From contig NZ_AUBE01000026.1 in the NCBI RefSeq assembly GCF_000429085.1, positions 1 to 64,000 on the forward strand: a stretch of 64,000 bases of DNA, given 5' to 3'. Made by a program: the position numbers and the translations under genes. This document shows positions 55,348 through 63,483 of this stretch, piece after piece; the stretch's first letter is position 1, and each line of letters starts with the position of its first letter. The notes below the pieces were generated by a model. The model saw only the letters and a list, made by a program, of their open reading frames with translations. It was not told the DNA's origin and searched no databases. The DNA is from Streptomyces flavidovirens DSM 40150 (GTDB lineage: Bacteria > Actinomycetota > Actinomycetes > Streptomycetales > Streptomycetaceae).

Positions 55348-56322
55348 TCAGCTCAGTGTCACCTGCCGGTTGGTGAGACCGCCCCGCGCACGGCGCTCCT
55401 CCGAGGTCAGCGGCGCGTCGGAAGCCAGAGCCGCGGCGAGCCGTTCGGCGAACTGAGCGGCGGGCTTTTCCACGTCCTGCGCCCCTGTCCCGCTCGGCAG
55501 GTCCCAGACCGGAACCATCAGTCCGTGCGCGCGGAAGGAGCCGACGAGACGGGTGCCTTCGCCGAGGGACGACGTACCGGCGGCGTGCAGTCGCGCGAGC
55601 GCGTCGAGGAGCTGGTCCTCGGCATACGGCATGACCCAGCGCAGGTGGTTCTTGTCGGGCGTCTCGCACCAGTACGCGGCGTCGACACCGGTCAGCCTCA
55701 CGGTGGGGATCGCGGCGGCGTTGGCGCGCTCCAGGGAGGCGCTCACCTCGGGCGCCGCGTTCTGCGCGTCGGGCACCCAGAACTCGAAGCCGGTGTGCAC
55801 CTCGGGCTCGAAGGGTGCGTCCGCGTCGAGCAGGTCCTGGAGGCGCGGACCGTCCGCCGGGGCGCGCTCCGCCGCGACCGGCGTACCCGGCTTGGCGGTC
55901 AGCGCGCGCAGCAGGGTGTCCGCGAGGTCGCGGCTGAGGTCACCGGAGGGGGTGTCGTTCTGCAGGCCGAGCAGGACGGAGCCGTCGTCGCGGCGCAGGG
56001 CGGGCCAGGCCATCGGCAGTACGGTCGCCAGCGTGACGGAGGGGACGCCGTCGGGCAGCCCGTCCTTCAGCGTCAGCTCCGCCGTGGCGGCGGGCACCAG
56101 CTCGCGCAGGGCGACCCAGTCGCTCTCGCCGGCCAGGCCCTCGAAGGGGCGCTGGACCAGTTCGGTGACGGCGTGCGCGGCCGCACGGCCGTGGCAGGCC
56201 TTGTAGCGACGGCCGGAACCGCACGGGCAGGGCTCGCGGGCCCCGACGACCGGCACCTCCCCGTCGGCCACCTGGGCCTGCGGCTTGGTACCCCTTGCGG
56301 GCTGGGGGCGCTTCTTGGCCAT
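55348..56322 (-). CDS. SEC-C-motif protein (DUF5926-like)
   Basis: A protein of 324 residues from the ATG at 56322 (GGGAGAAG upstream). An N-terminal basic stretch precedes a SEC-C zinc motif, PCPCGSGRRYKACHG (CxCx8CH). The remaining 270 residues resemble a Streptomyces-conserved domain with PMAWPALRRDDGSVLLGLQ and YWCETPDKNHLRWVMPY. Function unknown; SEC-C motifs commonly mediate protein or SecB-type binding. Cytoplasmic. Confidence 0.82.
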   Translation of the reverse strand: MAKKRPQPARGTKPQAQVADGEVPVVGAREPCPCGSGRRYKACHGRAAAHAVTELVQRPFEGLAGESDWVALRELVPAATAELTLKDGLPDGVPSVTLATVLPMAWPALRRDDGSVLLGLQNDTPSGDLSRDLADTLLRALTAKPGTPVAAERAPADGPRLQDLLDADAPFEPEVHTGFEFWVPDAQNAAPEVSASLERANAAAIPTVRLTGVDAAYWCETPDKNHLRWVMPYAEDQLLDALARLHAAGTSSLGEGTRLVGSFRAHGLMVPVWDLPSGTGAQDVEKPAAQFAERLAAALASDAPLTSEERRARGGLTNRQVTLS

Positions 56323-56497
56323 GGCTTGGCTTCTCCCGTTCACGGCAGTGCTGTGTCGGGCGCGAGCCTAGCCGCTGAGCCGGCTGCGGCGAGGACCGGC
56401 CGAGCCGTACGAGGCCGTACGACGCCGGATGAAGCCGTACGAGGCCGGACGGCGTCAGCGAAGCGAAGTCAGAACGACGGCAGCGAAGTCAGTCGAG

Positions 56498-57034
56498 TCA
56501 GTCGAGTCGGTCGAGTCGGTCGAAATCTTCCAACGCGTCCGTGAAGTCCAGCCCGGACCCGGGGACCACGACGCGCGCGGCGAAGTCCTCGCGCCGGTGC
56601 CCCTCGGTGACGTTGACCCACACGGTGACCTCGCCGGTCGAGCTGTCCCGTACGCCCCAGTCCTGTGCCAGTGCCGTGATGATGTTGAGCCCTCGGCCGC
56701 CGCGCGCGGTGACCGAGGGCGTGGCCGGAACCGGTCGGGTCGGACCACCTCCGTCCGTAACCTCGACGGTCAGCCTGCCTGTTGAGTCGACGCGCCATGC
56801 GGCACGGATGTCACCGTCGCCGACCTCCGCCTGGCCCAGGGGCCTGCCATGACGGCAGGAATTGCTGAGCAGTTCGGAAAGGATCAGTACGGCATCGTCG
56901 ATGACCGAATCGGACACCCCGTTGATGCGCAGTTCGTCGCGCATACGGCGTCTTGCTTCGCCCACGCCCGCAGGGCCATGGGGTACGGCCATGCTCGACG
57001 ACGTGGGCACTTCCCGTGCCACCACAAACGCCAC
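56498..57034 (-). CDS. RsbW-like ATP-binding protein
   Basis: A protein of 178 residues from the GTG at 57034. The HATPase boxes are ILSELLSNSCRHG, LTVEVTDGGGPTR and GRGLNIITALA. It belongs to the same class as the gene at 49619, being a single-domain anti-sigma-factor-type kinase. The C-terminus ends in DFDRLDRLD, encoded by a 9-bp repeat GTCGAGTCR that continues beyond the stop. Partner unknown. Confidence 0.83.
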   Translation of the reverse strand: MAFVVAREVPTSSSMAVPHGPAGVGEARRRMRDELRINGVSDSVIDDAVLILSELLSNSCRHGRPLGQAEVGDGDIRAAWRVDSTGRLTVEVTDGGGPTRPVPATPSVTARGGRGLNIITALAQDWGVRDSSTGEVTVWVNVTEGHRREDFAARVVVPGSGLDFTDALEDFDRLDRLD

Positions 57035-57173
57035 CCCCGAGACCTCCTTCGCCCCACGCCACGGAGTGAATGCCCCAATGGCCTGGACCGGAAACCGGCC
57101 AGGCGCCGGTCAGTGACGCACTCGTAACGATCTAATGCGGCCGAACGCGCCGGTGCACTCCCTGTGGCGGCTG

Positions 57174-57992
57174 TTATGAGCGTCCCAGTTGGGACAAAAC
57201 CTGCTTCGGGCGGTTTGTAATGATCGCTTCCACACCGAGGCGCACGCAGAGATCGACGTCCTCGGGCTCGTTCACCGTCCAGACGTGCACGCGGTGGCCC
57301 GCGCGGTGCAGCCGCGCGATGTAGCCGGGGTGGTTGCGGACGATCCGGATGCCGGGGCCCGCGATGTGCGAGCCGGCCGGGAGCCGTCCGTCGCGCAGGC
57401 GCGGCGAGACGTACTGCATCAGGTAGACCGTCGGGATGGCGGGCGCGGCGGCCGCCACCCGGTGCAGCGAGCGCGCCGAGAAGCTCATGATGCGTACGGG
57501 CGAGGGTTCGCCGGCCGGGGGCGTGTCGAAGCCGAAGCGCTTCAGCAGGTGGAGGAGCCGTTCCTCGACCCGGCCCGCCCAGCGCGTGGGGTGCTTGGTC
57601 TCGATGGCCAGCTCGACGCGGCGCCCGGCGTCCGAGACCAGTTCGAGGAGGCGCTCCAGCGTGAGTACGGAGGTGAACTCGCCAGGGCTGTGCCCGCGCG
57701 CCGGGTCCCAGTCCGGCGATTCCTCGCTGTCCCGCCAGGAGCCGAAGTCGAGAGCGGCGAGGTCGGCCAGTTCGAGGGCGGAGACGGCGCCGCGGCCGTT
57801 CGAGGTGCGGTTCACCCGACGGTCGTGGACGCAGACGAGGTGCCCGTCCGCGGTGAGCCGTACATCGCATTCGAGAGCGTCCGCGCCGTCCTCGATCGCC
57901 TTCATGTACGCCGCCAGGGTGTGCTCGGGGGCGTCCTCGGAGGCGCCGCGGTGAGCGACGACCTGGATGGTGTGCTGCCGTGCGTGAGTCAC
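57174..57992 (-). CDS. Glycerophosphodiester phosphodiesterase
   Basis: A protein of 272 residues. The GDPD motif set is VVAHRGASEDAPEHT (catalytic His), LECDVRLTADGHLVCVHD (Glu-x-Asp metal ligands and second His), and the C-terminal HVWTVNEPEDVDLCVRLG. It hydrolyses glycerophosphodiesters to glycerol 3-phosphate and an alcohol. No signal peptide is visible, so it is probably cytoplasmic. Divergent from htrA; the 242-base gap holds both promoters. Confidence 0.92.
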   Translation of the reverse strand: MTHARQHTIQVVAHRGASEDAPEHTLAAYMKAIEDGADALECDVRLTADGHLVCVHDRRVNRTSNGRGAVSALELADLAALDFGSWRDSEESPDWDPARGHSPGEFTSVLTLERLLELVSDAGRRVELAIETKHPTRWAGRVEERLLHLLKRFGFDTPPAGEPSPVRIMSFSARSLHRVAAAAPAIPTVYLMQYVSPRLRDGRLPAGSHIAGPGIRIVRNHPGYIARLHRAGHRVHVWTVNEPEDVDLCVRLGVEAIITNRPKQVLSQLGRS

Positions 57993-58160
57993 CGCGTCAT
58001 GGTGTCACCGCGGATGGGTAGGCGAGAAAACGTGTCCTGGGAACGGCCGGTCGGACCTTCTGGGGATGCGGCCGTTTTGTCCGGTGTAAAGGATGTTCCC
58101 TGGATGCACAGGAACCGCTTACGGTCCTCTGATGCGCGGTGGGAAAAGCTGACAGCGGAC

Positions 58161-58206
58161 ACTTGCACAGTGGTGACAGTAGTGACAGTGGTGACGTTGA
58201 CCGAGA
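58161..58206. promoter_or_regulatory. GTGACAGT direct repeats in the htrA promoter region
   Basis: Three copies of a GTGACAGT-like unit nine bases apart (GTGACAGTA GTGACAGTG GTGACGTTG), about 30-65 bases before the htrA GTG. They could be an operator or a leader element. Confidence 0.4.
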
Positions 58207-58234
58207 CCGACGTGGGACCGAGGAGAAGAGAGCT

Positions 58235-59776
58235 GTGAGCACCGAGAACGAGGGCACTGCGGTTCCGGCCGCCCCTTCAGCACCTCCCGTGCCGGTGGCC
58301 GCTCCCGGGCCCGCCTCCGGTTCCACGGGTACGAATCCGGCGGATCGCGGGCAGGAGCCGGCGTCCCCCGCGCCTGCCCAGCCCGTACACAACCCCACCA
58401 CGCAGGGACAGACGACGCCCGAGCCTCAGCCGGGTTACATGCCGGTCCCGCAGCCGCAGCCGCATCCGCATTCACAGGCGCAGTCGCAGTCGCAGGCCGC
58501 CGGGCCGGGGGCCCCCGGTCCCGCCACGGCCACGGGCGGCGCCGGATGGCCACCGCCCCCGCCCGCTCACCCCTACGGCGGCGGTGGCAGCGGCGACGGC
58601 GGCGGCCCCGCGTGGGGCGCGCCCATGGCGCCCGTACCTCCCGCTCCCCGCAGGAAGCGCGCCGGCGGCCTGGTCGCCGGAGTGCTGGCCGCCGCACTGG
58701 TCGCGGGCGGTGTCGGCGGTGGCATCGGGTACTGGGCCGCCGAGCGCAACGACAGCCCGACCGACTCGACGACCGTCTCCGCGTCCGGTGAAACGAAGGA
58801 CTTCAAGCGCGACGCGGGTACCGTCGCGGCGGTCGCGGGCAAGGCGCTGCCGAGCGTGGTCACCATCGAGGCGCAGGGCGGCGACGGCGAGGGCGGCACG
58901 GGAACCGGCTTCGTCTACGACAAGGAAGGCCACATCGTCACCAACAACCACGTGGTGGCGTCCGCGGCGGACGGCGGCGAACTGTCCGTCACCTTCTCCA
59001 ACGGCAAGAAGTACGACGCCGAGGTCGTCGGCCGCGCGCAGGGCTACGACGTAGCCGTACTGAAGCTGAAGAGCGCCCCTTCCGGCCTCGCCCCGCTGCC
59101 GCTGGGTGACTCCGACAAGGTCGCCGTCGGCGACTCGACGATCGCCATCGGAGCGCCCTTCGGCCTGTCGAACACGGTCACCACCGGCATCATCAGCGCC
59201 AAGAACCGCCCCGTGGCCTCGGGCGACGGCCAGAACAGCAAGGCGTCGTACATGAGCGCCCTGCAGACCGACGCGTCGATCAATCCGGGCAACTCGGGCG
59301 GCCCGCTGCTCGACGCGCGCGGCGCCGTCATCGGCATCAACTCCGCCATCCAGTCGGCCGGCACCGGCGGTTTCGGCCAGTCCCAGGCGGGCTCCATCGG
59401 CCTCGGTTTCGCGATCCCGGTCAACCAGGCGAAGACGGTCGCGGAGCAGCTGATCAAGACCGGCGAGCCGGTCTACCCGGTGATCGGCGCCACGGTCTCC
59501 ATGGACCCGAAGAGCGACGGCGGCGCGGTCATCGCGGACCGCGGCACGGGCGGCACCGAGGCGGTCCCGTCGGACAGCCCGGCGGGCAGGGCCGGCCTGA
59601 AGGCGGGCGACGTCATCACCAAGCTCGACGACCGGGTGATCGACAGCGGCCCGACCCTGATCAGCGAGATCTGGACCCACAAGCCGGGCGACAAGGTCAC
59701 CCTCACATACGAGCGCGACGGCAAGACGTCGACGGCCGAAGTCACCCTGGGCCAGCGCAAGGGCGACGACAGCTGA
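58235..59776 (+). CDS. HtrA/DegP-type serine protease with PDZ domain
   Basis: A protein of 513 residues from the GTG at 58235 (GAGGAGA upstream). Residues 1-135 are a Pro/Gln/His-rich cytoplasmic tail, with a single membrane helix (GLVAGVLAAALVAGGVGGGI) at about 145-165. The trypsin-like domain carries the triad in NNHVVA (His), GYDVAVLKL (Asp) and NPGNSGGPL (Ser). A C-terminal PDZ domain includes GRAGLKAGDVITKLDDRVI. Such proteases remove misfolded extracytoplasmic proteins. Signal for membrane tethering and surface protease role is strong. The tRNA-Ser gene follows. Confidence 0.93.
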   Translation: MSTENEGTAVPAAPSAPPVPVAAPGPASGSTGTNPADRGQEPASPAPAQPVHNPTTQGQTTPEPQPGYMPVPQPQPHPHSQAQSQSQAAGPGAPGPATATGGAGWPPPPPAHPYGGGGSGDGGGPAWGAPMAPVPPAPRRKRAGGLVAGVLAAALVAGGVGGGIGYWAAERNDSPTDSTTVSASGETKDFKRDAGTVAAVAGKALPSVVTIEAQGGDGEGGTGTGFVYDKEGHIVTNNHVVASAADGGELSVTFSNGKKYDAEVVGRAQGYDVAVLKLKSAPSGLAPLPLGDSDKVAVGDSTIAIGAPFGLSNTVTTGIISAKNRPVASGDGQNSKASYMSALQTDASINPGNSGGPLLDARGAVIGINSAIQSAGTGGFGQSQAGSIGLGFAIPVNQAKTVAEQLIKTGEPVYPVIGATVSMDPKSDGGAVIADRGTGGTEAVPSDSPAGRAGLKAGDVITKLDDRVIDSGPTLISEIWTHKPGDKVTLTYERDGKTSTAEVTLGQRKGDDS

Positions 59777-59819
59777 CCGGCTAGGCTGTTCCTCACGCCA
59801 CCGCGTGCCGGTGACGCGA

Positions 59820-59906
59820 GGTGGGTTGCCCGAGCGGCCTAAGGGAACGGTCTTGAAAACCGTCGTGGCAGCGATGTCACCGTGGGTTCAAATCCCACAC
59901 CCACCG
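59820..59906 (+). tRNA. tRNA-Ser (anticodon UGA)
   Basis: A class II tRNA of 87 bases. Acceptor arms GGTGGGT and ACCCACC pair fully, the anticodon loop CTTGAAA gives TGA at 59854-59856, a long variable arm (GTGGCAGCGATGTCAC) is present as in serine tRNAs, and the T arm is GTGGGTTCAAATCCCAC. CCA is not encoded. A TAGGCT box about 33 bases upstream could be its promoter. The integrase gene of the element converges on its 3' end. Confidence 0.97.
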
Positions 59907-59930
59907 CACAGGTCAGAAGCGTTGCAGGTC

Positions 59931-59966
59931 AGAAGGGGTGCCACCCTCCGGAGTGGCACCCCTTCT
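59931..59966. terminator. Hairpin terminator between tRNA-Ser and integrase
   Basis: A 14-bp perfect stem, AGAAGGGGTGCCAC (59931-59944) pairing with GTGGCACCCCTTCT (59953-59966), with an 8-base loop, 25 bases after the tRNA and before the integrase stop. Confidence 0.75.
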
Positions 59967-60042
59967 GCGTTCACCCTGTCTCACCCTTTCTCGCCGGTAT
60001 CCCAGCTTTGACCAGTGCGTATGGGCCATCTGTGGGCCAGGG

Positions 60043-61458
60043 TCAGGGCCGGTCCCCCTCGTCGAGCGCGCGGGCGATCAGGCTGTTGGAGTGCTGCTGG
60101 CCTCCCTTGAGGATCTTCGCGTAGAAGCGGTACAGCACGGCGATGCTGTGCCCGGCGCGGGCGGCGACCTCTGCGGGGTCCACACCCGATTTGATCCAAA
60201 GCGATACGCCCGCGTGCCTCAGGGAGTACGGCACGGCCGCAAGACCGGACTTCACCTCGCTGGGCGTGAGCACCGCTGTCCGGGCCCTGTCCCACAGATC
60301 GCAGTATTCGGTGGACGCCACACGTCCCCCGCGTGCCGCCCGGAACAGCCGGCCGTCATCGGCCGTGCCGTATCGAGTGATGTGCTCTCGGAGCAGGTGC
60401 ACGAGAACCGGCGGGATAGGAACGGTGCGCGTTGCGCCGCTTCTGCGCCGCTTGAGACCGCGCTTCTCGTAAGACGTGCCCTCGTCGGTCCAGCCACCGC
60501 CAACCTCGGGACGGCTCTCCCCGAGAAGCAGTTCGCCCCACTCCTTCACGGACTCTGGTGAATTGGGTGGCAAGGTGCAGTCCGATTCCTTGAGCGCGAC
60601 GATCTCACCAGGCCGCATGGCTGCGTAGTAGAGGCACCCAAAGAAAGCGTGCAGGTGCTTGCCGCGAGGTCCGGAGTCGCGGACAGCCCCGAGCAACGCG
60701 CGGGCCACGTCCGGGCCCGGCACGTACCGGAAGTCGATCTCGTCGTCGCTCTCGGCCGGCGTCCAGTCCACACGGGGCAGAGGGTTCGCGGTGAGAAGCC
60801 CTTTCTCCTCGACCGTGTAGCGCAGCACGTTGCTCAGCACCATGCGCTTGCGCCGGGCAGTGTTCTCGGCAGCCTTGCCTCCGTCCATCCGGAGCGACAG
60901 CGCCTCCAAGGCTGGACGTAGAAGCGCAGGATCCTCCAGGGCCCTGACCTTGATGGAATGGGCAGCGATCCACGCCAGAGCGGATCGAATGTCGGAGGGC
61001 GGCTCCTCAACGACGTGACGTGACACCCAGGTCCCCTCGGCGTCACGAACGGCTCGGAACGCCCATTGGTACAAAGCAGTTCGCTGTACTGCGGCGGAGG
61101 GCGCGCCCCGCTTGCTGGTGACGAGCACAGGAGTCACCACAGCGAGCGATTCAGCGATGCTCGCCCGGTGCTTGGCTGCGGCTCGTGGCCACTTCATCAG
61201 CACGTATCCGGTGGCGTGCTCGTACCAGGACGGAGAGGTACGAGCCCGCAGCTCACTCGCGGGCAAGCCCGTTTCTTCGTCGAACTGCTGGTGGTCCCGC
61301 AGAGCGGTCATCAACTCAGACCGGCGCCCCTCAGCCTGCGGCTTGAGCTTGAAACTGCGGGAATGGGGGCGCTCACCGACTCGCCAACGCAGTTCCCAGG
61401 GTTTCGGCCGGTCGACACGCTTGCGGATGGACCAGATATCAACGTCGTACGTGAGCAT
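60043..61458 (-). CDS. Tyrosine-family site-specific integrase
   Basis: A protein of 471 residues. The C-terminal catalytic domain has MRPGEIVAL (first Arg), SLRHAGVSLW (second Arg with His), AGHS and YRFYAKIL (catalytic Tyr). The N-terminus (about 70-200) resembles core-binding and arm-binding domains; residues RRSGATRTVPI carry the beta-hairpin typical of this group. Its 3' end is next to the tRNA-Ser att site, the usual arrangement for AICE integrases. It catalyses recombination between attP and attB. Confidence 0.92.
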   Translation of the reverse strand: MLTYDVDIWSIRKRVDRPKPWELRWRVGERPHSRSFKLKPQAEGRRSELMTALRDHQQFDEETGLPASELRARTSPSWYEHATGYVLMKWPRAAAKHRASIAESLAVVTPVLVTSKRGAPSAAVQRTALYQWAFRAVRDAEGTWVSRHVVEEPPSDIRSALAWIAAHSIKVRALEDPALLRPALEALSLRMDGGKAAENTARRKRMVLSNVLRYTVEEKGLLTANPLPRVDWTPAESDDEIDFRYVPGPDVARALLGAVRDSGPRGKHLHAFFGCLYYAAMRPGEIVALKESDCTLPPNSPESVKEWGELLLGESRPEVGGGWTDEGTSYEKRGLKRRRSGATRTVPIPPVLVHLLREHITRYGTADDGRLFRAARGGRVASTEYCDLWDRARTAVLTPSEVKSGLAAVPYSLRHAGVSLWIKSGVDPAEVAARAGHSIAVLYRFYAKILKGGQQHSNSLIARALDEGDRP

Positions 61459-61477
61459 CTCTCTCCAGACAGAACGA

Positions 61478-61502
61478 GGGGCCCGCGCTGAGCGCGGGCC
61501 CC
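61478..61502 (-). terminator. Hairpin between xis and int
   Basis: An 11-bp perfect stem, GGGGCCCGCGC pairing with GCGCGGGCCCC, with a TGA loop. It is followed by int on the same strand, so it may be attenuating rather than fully terminating. Confidence 0.65.
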
Positions 61503-61518
61503 GGTGAAGCGAACGGAT

Positions 61519-61707
61519 TCAGGCGGCGCGTTCCTCGCAGGACGCCCACCAGGCGTCAAGGTCGGCGCGGCTGACGCGGAGCTGACCGTTGGGGAGTTTC
61601 TGGAGGCGCGGGGCTTGACCACGGGCGCGCATGCGATAGAAGGCTGCGCGGCTCATCTCGATCTCTTCGAGTACCTCGCGAAGCTTGAGCATCTTGGGGC
61701 GAGCCAT
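61519..61707 (-). CDS. Excisionase-type helix-turn-helix protein
   Basis: A protein of 62 residues from the ATG at 61707 (GGAG eight bases upstream). The MerR-like excisionase fold is visible as KLREVLEEIEMSRAAFYRMR followed by KLPNGQLRVSRADLDAWWAS. It directs excision with the integrase in actinobacterial elements. It lies 61 bases before int and after the ATPase gene. Confidence 0.88.
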   Translation of the reverse strand: MARPKMLKLREVLEEIEMSRAAFYRMRARGQAPRLQKLPNGQLRVSRADLDAWWASCEERAA

Positions 61708-61740
61708 CGTTGCGACTCCTCGTCTCGGGCCTTCTGGGGG

Positions 61741-61991
61741 ATCCGCAACATCCGCCACGCCGCAACACCGCTGGTCAGCGGCTTGAATCTGTGGCGGATG
61801 CCGCTTGTGTTGCGGATAGGTCCCGCCGCGCGGGCGGCGCGGCGGGACCTTGGGGCACAGCTGGTCAGCCCGCGATGCGCAGCTGGCGTGTGTCGGTTTC
61901 GGTGAACATGTGGCGGCTCTCGGAGGGGCCTTCCGCCACAGATTCACCCTCGTTGACCTGCGGTGTTGCGGATGTTGCGGATGTTGCGGAT
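61741..61991. repeat. Iteron-like GTTGCGGAT repeats
   Basis: Three tandem 9-mers GTTGCGGAT at 61965, 61974 and 61983 inside the ATPase gene end (encoding SATSATSAT), one at 61809, an inverted copy ATCCGCAAC at 61741, and two GTGGCGGAT variants (61750-61758 inverted, 61791-61799). They flank a 12-bp hairpin at 61819-61849. Confidence 0.75.
61819..61849. terminator. Hairpin after the DUF3631 gene
   Basis: A perfect 12-bp stem GGTCCCGCCGCG with its complement (61819-61830, 61838-61849) and a 7-base loop, 15 bases after the ATPase stop. It may be a terminator or part of an origin. Confidence 0.6.
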
Positions 61992-63130
61992 TTCTCGGGG
62001 TCGGGGCGGCAGTAGCGGTTCCACGCATCGGTGAGGTCTTCGGCGTAATAGCCCTTGGGGGTGGTGCTGCCAACCCGGATCCCCTTGGGCTTGATCGGGG
62101 TGTTGTCGGGGCGCACGTACTGGCTGAGGAGCTTGGACAGCCGGCGTGCGGTGAGCGGCTTGATGGCCTGTCCGTCCTCGCTCATATCGGCCCACGGGGC
62201 GTCGTCGAGGGAGAGGAGGACTTCGAGGATGGCCGCAGTGGGCATCTTGTCCACACCGCAGAACACCTTGTCGCGCAGGTCGGTCAACAGCCGCACGCCG
62301 AGGGAGGCTTCGTCGTTGCTGCTCGCTGACTTGATCAGTTCGGTGCACGCAGCGCGGGCCCGGGCCGGCCAGTGCCCACCGGCCGCGTCCGCGACCGCGA
62401 GCAGCGGTTCCCACACGTCGGCTGGCCGGTCCGTGACGCCCTCGGGCATCTCGGGCCATGCCTCGGCTACCTGATCGTGCAGGGTGGCGGTCCAGTCGGC
62501 GAGCCGGTCCCGCAGGAGGTGGCCCTGCTTCTCGTGGACGCGGCGCCGGTAGGGCTCGCACTTCTCGTTGGGCGCCTTCTTCCGCATGCGGATGATGACG
62601 GACCTGGTCAGGATCGTGTCCGGCAGCGTGCCGAGTCCGGCCATGGCGACCGCACAGAACGAGGGAAAGAAGCCTGCCTTCTGGTCGGATCCGTCCCCGA
62701 CGCAGCGCAGGGACTTGGCGCCGCGCCGGTAACCGGAGTTGAGGAACCCGCGGACTTCCTCGTTCCCGCCCGCCTTGGGCCCGAATACGGTGTCGATCTC
62801 GTCGAACAGGAGAGTGGGTGTGCCCTCGTCTGCGGAGACGAGCCGGAACAGGGCGTTCGCGGAGGCATTGACGGTCGTCGCAGCGCGCGGCGTGAGCGTC
62901 TCGATGATCTCCAGCGCCCGCGACTTTCCCGACCCCGGTTCGGGGCTGAGGAACGCGATGCGGGCGGTGCCGTCCAGCGCGTCCATCAGGTGCGCGTGGG
63001 CGTCCCACAGGGCTACGGCGACGTAGGCGGCTTCGGTGGGGAAGACGTTGAAGCGGCGGTGGAAGGCTTCCACTTCATCGAGCAGCGTGGCTCCGTCGAT
63101 GGACGGCGCGGGAGTGTTGTTGCTGGTCAT
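61865..63130 (-). CDS. DUF3631-domain ATPase (replication-type) of the element
   Basis: A protein of 421 residues from the ATG at 63130, overlapping the upstream stop by four bases (ATGA). Walker A is PEPGSGKSRAL and Walker B TLLFDEIDTVFG, followed by GFLNSGYRRGAK and an ILTRSVIIRMRKK motif, the pattern of DUF3631 proteins, which often accompany primase-polymerases. The C-terminal linker encodes the iteron repeats. It probably serves as helicase-like replication factor of the element; direct evidence is lacking. Confidence 0.82.
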   Translation of the reverse strand: MTSNNTPAPSIDGATLLDEVEAFHRRFNVFPTEAAYVAVALWDAHAHLMDALDGTARIAFLSPEPGSGKSRALEIIETLTPRAATTVNASANALFRLVSADEGTPTLLFDEIDTVFGPKAGGNEEVRGFLNSGYRRGAKSLRCVGDGSDQKAGFFPSFCAVAMAGLGTLPDTILTRSVIIRMRKKAPNEKCEPYRRRVHEKQGHLLRDRLADWTATLHDQVAEAWPEMPEGVTDRPADVWEPLLAVADAAGGHWPARARAACTELIKSASSNDEASLGVRLLTDLRDKVFCGVDKMPTAAILEVLLSLDDAPWADMSEDGQAIKPLTARRLSKLLSQYVRPDNTPIKPKGIRVGSTTPKGYYAEDLTDAWNRYCRPDPEKSATSATSATPQVNEGESVAEGPSESRHMFTETDTRQLRIAG

Positions 63131-63483
63131 GCGGCGGTCCTCCCTTCCTGGGAAGCGGTACGCAGCGGGCAGAGGTCTCGGTGGGCGGTGTGGTCTTCGA
63201 CCAGGGCGATCACGTGTTTGCGTCCGACGGCGCTGCGGTTGCGCCCGCAGTCACAGACGGAGGTAGCTGTGGGGATTGCGCCCTGCGGTGCGACGACGTG
63301 CAGCCACCCGTTCACGTGCCTGCCGTCGCCGGTCTGCGGGTCAGGACGAACGGCAATGGGGACGGCCTGACGGCCGACGACCTTCGGCGCCCTCTGTCCG
63401 TGGGGCGCTGGGGCCGTTTCGGCGTGGCTGGTGTCGGCTGTGGTGGGGAGGCATTTCAGATGGGGATTGGGGTGGGCGCTCAC
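63127..63483 (-). CDS. Small CxC/HxxH zinc-type protein of the element
   Basis: A protein of 118 residues from the GTG at 63483, overlapping the upstream stop by four bases (GTGA). Near the C-terminus, VCDCGRNRSAVGRKHVIALV leads into EDHTAHRDLCPLR: two Cys in CxC spacing and a HxxH-x3-C set suggest a zinc site. The rest is Pro/His/Arg-rich with GWLHVVAPQGAIPTATS. Similar small proteins occur next to replication genes of actinomycete elements. Function unknown. Confidence 0.7.
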   Translation of the reverse strand: MSAHPNPHLKCLPTTADTSHAETAPAPHGQRAPKVVGRQAVPIAVRPDPQTGDGRHVNGWLHVVAPQGAIPTATSVCDCGRNRSAVGRKHVIALVEDHTAHRDLCPLRTASQEGRTAA

